Origin: Sphaerimonospora sp050942215
GTDB taxonomy: Bacteria; Actinomycetota; Actinomycetes; Streptosporangiales; Streptosporangiaceae
Assembly (NCBI RefSeq): GCF_050942215.1
Contig: NZ_CP192056.1
Coordinates: 2,294,001 to 2,358,000 of the forward strand
Reading direction: 5' to 3'
DNA: 64,000 nt
Each line of letters opens with the position of its first letter. Position 1 is the first letter of the stretch. This document shows positions 18,867 through 25,835 of this stretch, piece by piece. The translations under genes and the position numbers were made by a program. The notes beneath the pieces are model-generated. The model was not told the origin of the DNA and searched no databases. It saw only the letters and a program-made list of their open reading frames with translations.

Positions 18867-18901
18867 GGGGCGCGGCGGTGGGTCAGGCGCCGCCGCGCCC
18901 C
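18867..18901 (-). other. Intergenic stem-loop between GH48 and GH9 genes
   Basis: A perfect 12-bp stem (GGGGCGCGGCGG with CCGCCGCGCCCC on the plus strand) and an 11-base loop, lying between the GH48 stop and the GH9 start. It has no U-run. It could attenuate transcription into GH9, or protect the 3' end of GH48 mRNA and so set the enzyme ratio. Confidence 0.6.
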
Positions 18902-18978
18902 GGCAGGGGGTCACGGTGAAGGGTCAGGCGACACCGTGCCCCGGCTTACATAGGGCCCCGGTCGGGACCCAGGCTCGC

Positions 18979-21426
18979 TCAGCCGGTCGGGAAGAGCAGG
19001 CCGTACTGGCCCAGGGCGGTGGCCACGTCGACCTGCGCCCAGAACCGGTGGTAGTTGAACGACGGCGCGGCGCCACCGTTCAGGTAGGACTGGACCTTCG
19101 ACCAGTCCGGGTCGCTCTGGTAGAAGGACCGGATGGAGAGGAAGGTCGAGTTGCTGTTGATCGTGTCGCCGTTCGGCATCGTGCCGGTCCAACCGGACGG
19201 GATGTAGACCGGGTCGTTGAACCGCTCGTAGTCGTTCCGGGTCTCGGTGACCGAGACGCCCTTCGAGTCCTGGTTGTTCTGCCAGATGCCGTCCAGCAGA
19301 GCCTTGGCCGTGCTCTTGGCCTCAGCGTGGTTCGCCTTGGCGGCGTAGAACATCAGCGTCTTGGCGTAGGCGCCGGCCACGCCGATGTCGTTGGTGTAGT
19401 CCTCGACGGTGACGTGCAGGCCCGTGTTGGCCGGCGGCATTCCGGTCCCGCTGAAGCTGGCGTCCGGCTGGCCGGTCCAGGTCAGCGTCGACGGGATCTG
19501 GAAGGTGCCGTCGGAGTTGACCGTCGTGTGGTCGAGCGCCCAGCTCACCCACTTGTCGAGCACCGACTTGGCGTCGGCGTTGCCGGTGGCGTAGTAGAGC
19601 TCGGCCACACGCTCCATCGACCAGGCCTGGAAGCCGAACCACTGGTTGGACGGCGGGTCGTGGTAGACCGGCTGCCAGTCATAGGCCATGCCGAAGAACT
19701 TCGGCAGACCGGACGGCGGAGCGGCGTAGTGGCCTCCCCAGCTGTTGGTCGCGCCGCCGGCGATGCCGCCCTCGGCCGACTGCAGCCACTTGTAGAACTG
19801 GATCTGCCGGGTGAGGCTGGTCGACCAGTCGGTCACCGCGGTCGAGCCCTTGGGCTTGAGCTCGTTGACGTTCGACAGCACCCAGGCCGCCATCGGGTTC
19901 TGGTAGCCCGAGTGGTTGTGGCTGGAGCCGATGCGCCAGGCCCAGCCCGCGGACGTGTCGGTCGCGCCGCCCCAGGCGTAGTACCAGGACAGCAGGTAGT
20001 TCGACGCGTTCTTGCCGGTGCCGGCCGGGCAGGAGGTGCTGGTGCAGCCCGGCTGCTTGAAGTACTTGTCGTACATCGCGTAGCGCAGGTAGTCGCCCAT
20101 CTTGGCGGCGTTGGCCACCGGGGTGGAGATCTGCGACGCCTTGCCCTGCTCCTTGGCCCAGGTCAGCGCCCAGTAGGCGGCCTGGACGGCGCGGGCGTCG
20201 GCGTCCGGCGCGTTGGTGTACTTCCACTGCTTGGCGTAGTTGCTGTCGCCGGTGAACAGGTCCAGGTACCCGTTCGGGCCACCGAACTGGAAGGTGTCAC
20301 ACGACGGCTGCGGCACGGTCTCCCACACCGACTCCTGCGAGCCGCGCTGGAAGGTGTTGATGTACGCCGGCTTGGTGGTGCCGTCACCGCAGCGGCCGAA
20401 GCCGTAGGTGTTGTCGACGTCCAGCAGCCAGTGCATGCCGTAGATGTCGCTGGTGCCGTAGGCGCTCTTCAGCTCGGACGCGATCGGGTCGCTGCCGACG
20501 CTGACGCCGCTGTCGAGCGCGCTCGGGTACTGGCTGGGGTCGTCCCACTCACCCGCGTACGTCGCCGGCTTGCTGGCGTCGTACTTGTCGTTGGTGGGCT
20601 GGTCGGCGTGCGAGGGGATGATGTACTGCTCCATCGACGCCCAGGCGTTGTTGAACTTCGTCCAGTCGCCGGTGACCTTGCCGTACATCGCCTCCAGCCA
20701 CAGGTAGTAGCTGTAGGCCTCGGACGTCGTCTCGTGACCGTGGTCCGGCGCCTCGACGATCAGCGTCTCGACCGAGTGGTAGGGCACGCCTTCAGGCGAG
20801 AAGTAGCCGTTCGCCGGGTCGTGGATCTTGTTGTACATCGTCATGAAGTTGTCGATGTACGCGTTGTCCCCCGGTGTCGGCGTCGGCGTCGGCGTCGGTG
20901 TGGGTGTCGGCGTCGGAGTCGGGGTGGGGGTCGGGGTGGGCGTCGGCGTCGGCGTTGGCGTCGGCGTCGGCGTGGGCGTCGGGGTCCCGCCGTTGCAGGT
21001 CACTCCGTTGATCGTGAAGGAGGTCGGCTTGGGGTTGCTGCCGCTCCACGCTCCGTTGAAGCCGAGGTCCGTGGACGCGCCGGTCCCGAGGCTGCCGTTC
21101 CACGACATGTTCGTGGCCGTGACGCTGGAGCCGCTCTGGCTCCAGTTCGCCGACCAGCCCTGCTGGACCCGCTGACTGGAGTTGGGGAAGTTGAACTTCA
21201 GCGTCCAGTTGTTGATCGGGTCGCCGAGGTTCTTGATGTTGATGTTGGCGGTGAACCCGCCGGGCCAGTCGTTGGTGTTGTAGGTGACGTCGCAGGCCAC
21301 GGCCGCGGAGGCCGGGGTCTGCGCCAGCCCGCTGAGCAGGCCGGCGGTCAGACCGGCGGCCGCTACCCAGGCGATCCGTCTCCGAGATCGTGGGAGCGCT
21401 CCCGTTCTAAGAGCTCTCGTACGCAT
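18979..21426 (-). CDS. Secreted GH48 exocellulase (CBM2-linker-GH48)
   Basis: An 815-residue reducing-end cellobiohydrolase-type enzyme. The start is ATG 21426 (GGAG upstream), giving a long basic signal region (MRTRALRTGALPRSRRR) and a hydrophobic core ending ASAAVA. An N-terminal CBM2 (CDVTYNTNDWPGGF to VTCNGG) is joined by a Pro-Thr repeat linker to a GH48 domain covering the last 630 residues. The GH48 hallmark VEAPDHGHETTSEA carries the proposed acid Glu; GMHWLLDVDNTYGFG and the C-terminal YGLLFPTG are also typical. GH48 enzymes act synergistically with GH9 endocellulases, the next gene. A CelR-type operator lies inside the first codons and a second 257 bases upstream. A 984-residue antisense frame is a shadow. 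Confidence 0.95.
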   Translation of the reverse strand: MRTRALRTGALPRSRRRIAWVAAAGLTAGLLSGLAQTPASAAVACDVTYNTNDWPGGFTANINIKNLGDPINNWTLKFNFPNSSQRVQQGWSANWSQSGSSVTATNMSWNGSLGTGASTDLGFNGAWSGSNPKPTSFTINGVTCNGGTPTPTPTPTPTPTPTPTPTPTPTPTPTPTPTPTPTPTPGDNAYIDNFMTMYNKIHDPANGYFSPEGVPYHSVETLIVEAPDHGHETTSEAYSYYLWLEAMYGKVTGDWTKFNNAWASMEQYIIPSHADQPTNDKYDASKPATYAGEWDDPSQYPSALDSGVSVGSDPIASELKSAYGTSDIYGMHWLLDVDNTYGFGRCGDGTTKPAYINTFQRGSQESVWETVPQPSCDTFQFGGPNGYLDLFTGDSNYAKQWKYTNAPDADARAVQAAYWALTWAKEQGKASQISTPVANAAKMGDYLRYAMYDKYFKQPGCTSTSCPAGTGKNASNYLLSWYYAWGGATDTSAGWAWRIGSSHNHSGYQNPMAAWVLSNVNELKPKGSTAVTDWSTSLTRQIQFYKWLQSAEGGIAGGATNSWGGHYAAPPSGLPKFFGMAYDWQPVYHDPPSNQWFGFQAWSMERVAELYYATGNADAKSVLDKWVSWALDHTTVNSDGTFQIPSTLTWTGQPDASFSGTGMPPANTGLHVTVEDYTNDIGVAGAYAKTLMFYAAKANHAEAKSTAKALLDGIWQNNQDSKGVSVTETRNDYERFNDPVYIPSGWTGTMPNGDTINSNSTFLSIRSFYQSDPDWSKVQSYLNGGAAPSFNYHRFWAQVDVATALGQYGLLFPTG
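21391..21404 (-). promoter_or_regulatory. CelR/CebR-type operator inside the GH48 signal-peptide codons
   Basis: TGGGAGCGCTCCCG on the plus strand matches the 14-base palindrome bound by CelR of Thermobifida fusca and CebR of Streptomyces (TGGGAGCGCTCCCA) at 13 of 14 positions. It covers codons 8-12. LacI-type CelR releases it on binding cellobiose. A roadblock or second-site role is inferred. Confidence 0.75.
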
Positions 21427-21510
21427 TTCTGGGGGGTCTCCAAATTGCGTTGGGGATGGATGCATCGGGGAAGGAATGCCAGGTGGCGGCTTTCGCAGCC
21501 GATGCGGACT

Positions 21511-21660
21511 AGGTCGTGTTTCAAAAGCCATGTCCTGCTGCGCGCGGCCCAGATGGCGCCTCGCTGCGTTCTCGTCGTCGCCCGTAGGCTTGGCTACGGG
21601 TTCCTCCTCGGTCTTGCGATGTCTCCATCCGGATCCACGCTCGCGACGGACAGCACTTTC
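21511..21660. repeat. Fold-back repeat element, copy 1
   Basis: About 150 bases starting AGGTCGTGTTTC. It is similar over most of its length to 23131-23280 and at its left end to 24598-24638. The shared core includes GGCGCCTCGC and, further on, TTGCGATG..TCCATCCG, which can pair imperfectly as outer arms. An inner hairpin CCCGTAG-GCTTGG-CTACGGG sits between. It is MITE-like or a dispersed intergenic element and lies between the two CelR operators, splitting the GH48 upstream region. Confidence 0.7.
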
Positions 21661-21682
21661 TCCACACTCTTGACCGGTACTA

Positions 21683-21696
21683 TGGGAGCGCTCCCA
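21683..21696 (-). promoter_or_regulatory. Perfect CelR/CebR operator upstream of GH48
   Basis: The sequence TGGGAGCGCTCCCA is a perfect match to the known 14-base cellobiose-repressor operator. It lies 257 bases before the GH48 start, on the far side of a fold-back repeat element. It could pair with the second site at 21391 by looping, or control an upstream promoter. No CelR gene is in the window. Confidence 0.85.
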
Positions 21697-21938
21697 CCTC
21701 GAATCGTGGAGGGGGTCACCCGGGATGTCAATGAAGGGCCGGGCGGCTGTCATACGACGGGGCGCGGGGGACAGAAGTGAGCGCCACAGGCTGGTCTTTT
21801 GCTTTTCGGCGGAAGAAACCCCGCCATCGCCTTACTGAAAATTTCATCTACCGCCGTGTACGGATCCGCTCCGCGCGGGAACGTGGTTAGGCCTCTCGGC
21901 TGGGGGTAGGCGCTCCCCAATCCGGAAGGGAGGCATCC

Positions 21939-22337
21939 ATGACCAACCAAGTGGAATCGCTGTCCACCGGCGAACTCGTCCGGAGACTGTCCGACGACGT
22001 CTCGCGCCTGGTACGCGACGAGTTTCGGCTGGCGCGGCTGGAGATGACGGAGAAGGGCAAGCGGGCCGGGACCGGAGCCGGACTGCTCGGCGGCGCGGGA
22101 GTGGTGGCGCTGCTGGGGGCCGCGGCCCTGGTGGCCTCCGCGATCCTGGCGCTGGCTCTGGTGCTGCCCGGGTGGGCGAGCGCCCTGATCGTGGGCGTCG
22201 GGCTGGTGCTGGTGGCCGGGCTCCTCGGCCTCATGGGCAAGCAGCAGGTGTCCCAGGTCTCCGGGCCGACTCCGGACCAGACGATCCAGAGCCTCAAGAC
22301 GGATCTCGAAATGATGAAGGAGAGCGTGCGCAGATGA
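21939..22337 (+). CDS. Actinobacterial phage-holin superfamily III (YqjE-like) membrane protein
   Basis: A 132-residue protein. Residues 1-40 are an amphipathic, charged helix (LVRRLSDDVSRLVRDEFRLA), followed by two closely spaced hydrophobic helices (about 48-75 and 78-103) and a soluble tail. This is the layout of Phage_holin_3_6/YqjE proteins, which are chromosomal membrane proteins rather than true phage lysis genes. Its ATG has an AAGGGAGG Shine-Dalgarno. It overlaps the next gene by four bases (ATGA), the usual actinobacterial pairing of this family with DUF3618 proteins. It probably has a role in envelope organisation or stress. Confidence 0.85.
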   Translation: MTNQVESLSTGELVRRLSDDVSRLVRDEFRLARLEMTEKGKRAGTGAGLLGGAGVVALLGAAALVASAILALALVLPGWASALIVGVGLVLVAGLLGLMGKQQVSQVSGPTPDQTIQSLKTDLEMMKESVRR

Positions 22338-23101
22338 CCGAGACCGACCCCGGAAGCGCTCGGCCCACTGCCGGACGCATGGGAGTACACAGGCAGGACG
22401 CCGCCGAACCGGGGACGCGATCCGAATCGCTGAACACGGTGCCGCAGCGCCTTACGACCTCTCCGGCCGAGGAGTACGGACAGAGACACGGCCAGGGAAA
22501 GGACGAAGTCGCGAAGGTGCGCCAGGACATCGAGCGCACACGCGACGACCTCGGCGACACCATCGAGGCCCTCGCCGCCAAGGCCGATATAAGGGGCCGG
22601 GCGCAGGAGCGGATGCACGCGACCGCCTCGCTGGCGCGCGAGAAGGCGGCCGGGGCCGCCGACAGAGTGCGCTCGGCCACGCCCGAGCCGATCAGGGGCG
22701 CGGCCGGCAAGGTCACGGAGCAGGCCAGGCGGCGGCCGAGGGCGGTCGCGGCAGGGGCCGGCACCCTGGCCGCGGGAGCCGTGATCATGCTGATCAGCTC
22801 CCGGATGACCAGGTACCGGCGGGCCAGGCCGAAGCTGACCGTCGAGGGCATCCGCGGTGTCCGCGGCGTTCGCGGTGTCTCGGGCCTGCGCCGGATCTCC
22901 GGCACGCGCGGTGTCCCGCGCACCCGCGGGCTCTCCGGCTTCACCGGCATGCGGGGCATCGGGCGCGCGCCCATGCGGCGGTCCATGCGCCGGTCCATGC
23001 GCCGGTCCGGCATGGCGCGCATGCGGCGGATGGCGCGGATGGCCCGCATGACACGGATGACCAGAAGGGGGCGCCGGGGCATCATGCGGCTGTTCACCTA
23101 G
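22334..23101 (+). CDS. DUF3618 membrane protein with extreme Arg/Met-rich tail
   Basis: A 255-residue protein. The DUF3618 signature VRQDIERTRDDLGDTIEALAAK is at about residues 59-80, followed by a coiled, Ala-rich region and one membrane helix (AVAAGAGTLAAGAVIMLISS, about 139-158). The last 85 residues after the membrane helix are a degenerate repeat of RGV/RGI then RSM, RRM and ARM triplets, carrying roughly one Arg in every three residues and essentially no acid. Such a tail would bind nucleic acid, lipid A-like polyanions or teichoic acids; that is inferred. The start overlaps the holin-like gene, indicating coupling. Function unknown. Confidence 0.85.
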   Translation: MTETDPGSARPTAGRMGVHRQDAAEPGTRSESLNTVPQRLTTSPAEEYGQRHGQGKDEVAKVRQDIERTRDDLGDTIEALAAKADIRGRAQERMHATASLAREKAAGAADRVRSATPEPIRGAAGKVTEQARRRPRAVAAGAGTLAAGAVIMLISSRMTRYRRARPKLTVEGIRGVRGVRGVSGLRRISGTRGVPRTRGLSGFTGMRGIGRAPMRRSMRRSMRRSGMARMRRMARMARMTRMTRRGRRGIMRLFT

Positions 23102-23130
23102 GTCGGAGACCGGCGCAGGTCGCCGGCACC

Positions 23131-23280
23131 CGGTCGTGTTCCACGGGCCGTGCCCTCGCTGACCGCGGCCCGGATGGCGCCTCGCCGCGTGGCCGGAGGC
23201 CCACAGGGCGCACGCCCTGTGCTCCTCGCCGGCCTCGCGATGCGTCCATCCGCATCTACGCCCGTGACGTACGGCGCTTC
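23131..23280. repeat. Fold-back repeat element, copy 2
   Basis: About 150 bases starting CGGTCGTGTTCC. Outer arms GGATGGCGCCTCGC and GCGATGCGTCCATCC can pair almost completely. The inner hairpin here is CACAGGGCG-CA-CGCCCTGTG, different in sequence from copy 1 but in the same place, so the fold is kept while the bases differ. It lies between the DUF3618 and histidine-kinase genes. Confidence 0.7.
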
Positions 23281-23328
23281 CGAACACCTCTTAGGCGTGC
23301 GTGAGGCGACCGAGTAGGCTCCGGCGGC

Positions 23329-24504
23329 GTGGAACCCGTCGTAGCCGCTCTGGTCGTCGTCGTGCTCATCGGGGTGCCCGCCGTGGTGCTGTGGCGGGTG
23401 CTGCGCGGCCGACGCGATCTCGGCGGCGGGCCGGCCGAGCGGGCGACGTTCGTGACCCTGCACACCGCCTCGCTCGCCGCGCCGCCGCTGCGGGCCGGGC
23501 TGACCCAGGCCGGTGCGCTCAAAGCGTCGCGCCACCTGCGGGACCTGCTCGGGTCGCCGGCCATCGCGATAACGGACCGCGAGGAGCTGCTCGTCTACGA
23601 CGGAGCGGGGGAGCACCACGCCGGCGAGGCCTTCGGGCACGCAGGAGCCACGCTGAAGGACGGCAGGACCCAGGTGCTCTCGCTCGACTGCGGGGCGCCC
23701 GAGTGCCCGATCAGGCACGCCGTCGTCGTACCGCTCACGACCGACGACCGCGTGGTGGGGTCGCTCGCCGCCTACGGCGATCACGCCTCCGCCGGCCTGG
23801 TCAGGGCGGCTCAGGAGGTGGCGCGCTGGGTCGACTCCCAGCTCGAGCTGGCCGATCTCGACCGGTCCAGGACCATGCTCATGGAGGCGGAGGTCAGGGC
23901 GTTGCGCGCACAGATCTCCCCGCATTTCATCTACAACTCGCTGACCACGATCGCCTCGTTCGTCCGGACCGACCCGGAACGGGCCCGCGAGCTGCTGCTG
24001 GAGTTCGCCGACTTCACCCGCTACTCCTTCCGCCGCCACGGCGACTTCACCACGCTCGCCGAGGAACTGCGGTCGATCGACCGCTATCTCACCCTGGAGC
24101 GGGCGAGGTTCGGCGACCAGCTCCGGGTGACGCTGCGCATCGCGCCGGAGGTGCTCGCGGTGGCCGTACCCTTTCTGTGCCTCCAGCCGCTCATCGAGAA
24201 CGCGGTACGGCACGGCCTGGAGGGCGTCGGCCGGATCACGATCGTCGCGGAGGACGCGGGCGCCGAGTGCGCGATCAGCATCGAGGACGACGGCGCCGGC
24301 ATGGATCCGGAACACCTTCGGCGGATGCTGGCGGGGGAGGACCGCTCCGGCGCGGGGGGAAGCGGCATCGGCCTGGCCAACGTGGACGAGCGGCTCCGCC
24401 AGGTCTACGGCGACGAGTACGGCCTGGTGGTGGAGACCGCCCCCGGCGCAGGCACCAAGGTCATCCTCCGGGTCCCCAAGTATCACCCCGCCGTATCGGC
24501 CTGA
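23329..24504 (+). CDS. LytS-type sensor histidine kinase
   Basis: A 391-residue kinase. One N-terminal membrane helix (about 4-24) is followed by a GAF-like sensor domain (about 40-175, with the pair CGAPECPI), the His_kinase (LytS/YpdA) domain with phospho-acceptor H199 in QISPHFIYNSL, and an HATPase with LIENAVRHG (N box), EDDGAGM and GSGIGLANV (G boxes). LytS-family kinases pair with LytTR regulators; the next gene is one. Cysteines in the GAF-like part could bind a ligand or metal. GTG start at 23329. Given the downstream carboxylate symporters, a signal such as pyruvate, acetate or another carboxylate is plausible, as for E. coli BtsSR/PyrSR. Confidence 0.92.
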   Translation: MEPVVAALVVVVLIGVPAVVLWRVLRGRRDLGGGPAERATFVTLHTASLAAPPLRAGLTQAGALKASRHLRDLLGSPAIAITDREELLVYDGAGEHHAGEAFGHAGATLKDGRTQVLSLDCGAPECPIRHAVVVPLTTDDRVVGSLAAYGDHASAGLVRAAQEVARWVDSQLELADLDRSRTMLMEAEVRALRAQISPHFIYNSLTTIASFVRTDPERARELLLEFADFTRYSFRRHGDFTTLAEELRSIDRYLTLERARFGDQLRVTLRIAPEVLAVAVPFLCLQPLIENAVRHGLEGVGRITIVAEDAGAECAISIEDDGAGMDPEHLRRMLAGEDRSGAGGSGIGLANVDERLRQVYGDEYGLVVETAPGAGTKVILRVPKYHPAVSA

Positions 24505-24597
24505 CCCATCCGCCGCCTTACCCCTTCTGACATCGGACGTAACCCTGTCGTGATGGCGGGAGTCGTTGACTTTCCGGTGCCCTGTTCATCACGCTCT

Positions 24598-24638
24598 AGG
24601 TCGTGTCCGACAAATCACGCCCTGCTGTGCGCGGCCAG
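24598..24638. repeat. Fold-back repeat element, truncated copy 3
   Basis: About 40 bases beginning CTAGGTCGTGTCCGACAAAT and continuing CACGCCCTGCTGTGCGCGGCC. They match the left end of copies 1 and 2 before similarity stops. It lies between the kinase and response-regulator genes. Confidence 0.55.
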
Positions 24639-24676
24639 GTCAGGCACACCCGGGGATTCGTCGGTGAGAGGGGTAC

Positions 24677-25432
24677 GTGGTGACCGGCCTGCGCGTCCTG
24701 GCGGTGGACGACGAGCAGCCCGCGCTGGAGGATCTCGCCTACCTGCTGAGAGCGGATCCCCGAATCGGGGACGTCCTGACCGCCCGCGACGGCGCCGCCG
24801 CGCTGAAGCTGCTCGACCGGGCGATGGCGGACGGCCGGCCCGTCGATGCGGTGTTCCTCGACATCCGGATGCGGGGCCTGGACGGCGTCGTGCTCGGCCG
24901 GCTGCTCACCCGGTTCATCCGGCCGCCGAAGATCGTGTTCGTGACGGCCTACGACGATCACGCGGTCGACGCCTTCGAGCTCAAGGCCGAGGACTACCTG
25001 CTCAAACCCGTCAGGCCCGAGCGGCTCGCCGAGGCGATCAGGCGCGTGTGCGGGAGCCGTACGGACGAGGTCGAGGGGCCGCAGGCGGACATGATCCCGG
25101 TGGAGCTGGGCGGCGTGACCCGGTTCGTGGCGAGCACCGAGGTGCGGTACGTCGAGGCGCAGGGCGACTACGCCCGGCTGCACACCGCGACCGGCAGCCA
25201 CCTGGTGCGCATTCCGCTGGCCACGCTGGAGGAGCGCTGGGCGTCGGAGGGGTTCCTGCGCGTGCACCGCAGCCATCTCGTCGCGGTCAAGCACATCGAC
25301 GAGTTGCACATAGACTCCGGCAAGTGCGTCGTGCGGGTCGGAGAGACCGAGATCCCGGTGAGCCGTCGCCACACCCGGGAGCTGCGTGACCTTCTCGTGC
25401 GTCGCGCCCGCCGGGCCAAGCGGGACGAATGA
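24677..25432 (+). CDS. LytTR-type response regulator
   Basis: A 251-residue regulator. The receiver domain (1-125) has the acid pocket D11-D12, phospho-acceptor D62 (VFLDIRM) and conserved Lys in LLKPV. A LytTR DNA-binding domain occupies about 145-245 (TEVRYVEAQGDYARLHT, FLRVHRSHLVAVKHID). LytTR domains bind pairs of 9-bp repeats upstream of targets. It follows the LytS kinase by 172 bases including a repeat remnant, and lies directly before two DUF485-symporter pairs, which are the likely targets. Tandem GTGs are at 24677. Confidence 0.93.
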   Translation: MVTGLRVLAVDDEQPALEDLAYLLRADPRIGDVLTARDGAAALKLLDRAMADGRPVDAVFLDIRMRGLDGVVLGRLLTRFIRPPKIVFVTAYDDHAVDAFELKAEDYLLKPVRPERLAEAIRRVCGSRTDEVEGPQADMIPVELGGVTRFVASTEVRYVEAQGDYARLHTATGSHLVRIPLATLEERWASEGFLRVHRSHLVAVKHIDELHIDSGKCVVRVGETEIPVSRRHTRELRDLLVRRARRAKRDE

Positions 25433-25463
25433 CCGGCCGGGTGGATTCGACGATGGGTGAGGC

Positions 25464-25835
25464 ATGAGCGGGAAGCCGCGCAGGGTGGTGGTGACCAGTC
25501 CGCGCACGGGCGCCGCGCGCCGTCCGCGGCACCCGCTGACCCTGGAGATCGACGAGCAGACCCAGCTCGGCGAGGTCTACATGAAGTCGCTGGTCCGGAC
25601 CCAGTTCCGCCTGGCGCTGTTCGTCTGCACCGTGCTCGCCTGCGTGGTGGGCGGGCTGCCGCTGCTGTTCCTGCTGGTCCCCGAGCTGCGGGGGGTGCGG
25701 CTGCTCGGCGTGCCGCTCGCCTGGGCGGTGCTCGCCGGGCTCATCTACCCCGCCTTTGTGGCGGGGGCCTGGCTCTACGTACGGCAGGCCGAGCGCAACG
25801 AGCGGGACTTCGCCGAGCTGATGGACGCTGAGTGA
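25464..25835 (+). CDS. Small DUF485-like membrane protein
   Basis: A 123-residue protein with two membrane helices (about 55-77 and 85-108). A conserved-looking N-terminal motif (QTQLGEVYMKSLVRTQFRLA) resembles the region before helix 1 of DUF485 proteins, and there is a charged C-terminus. DUF485 proteins are the small partners encoded just upstream of acetate/SSS symporters (YjcH-ActP). The gene ends in a GTGA overlap with the symporter gene, consistent with a stable complex. Its N-terminal 40 residues are longer and more basic than in the second DUF485 protein at 27522. Confidence 0.78.
   Translation: MSGKPRRVVVTSPRTGAARRPRHPLTLEIDEQTQLGEVYMKSLVRTQFRLALFVCTVLACVVGGLPLLFLLVPELRGVRLLGVPLAWAVLAGLIYPAFVAGAWLYVRQAERNERDFAELMDAE

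Noticed and set aside
20870..20990. Dense GTCGGCGTCGGC-type repeat, first suspected as a CRISPR or minisatellite
   Set aside because: It encodes the Pro-Thr linker between CBM2 and GH48; no spacers of constant length.
18826..21780. 984-residue open frame antisense to the GH48 gene
   Set aside because: Low-complexity RVGV-type shadow; GH48 and CBM2 motifs are unmistakable on the other strand.
21939..22337. Prophage holin
   Set aside because: No phage genes nearby; the holin superfamily III/DUF3618 pair is a normal actinobacterial chromosomal unit.
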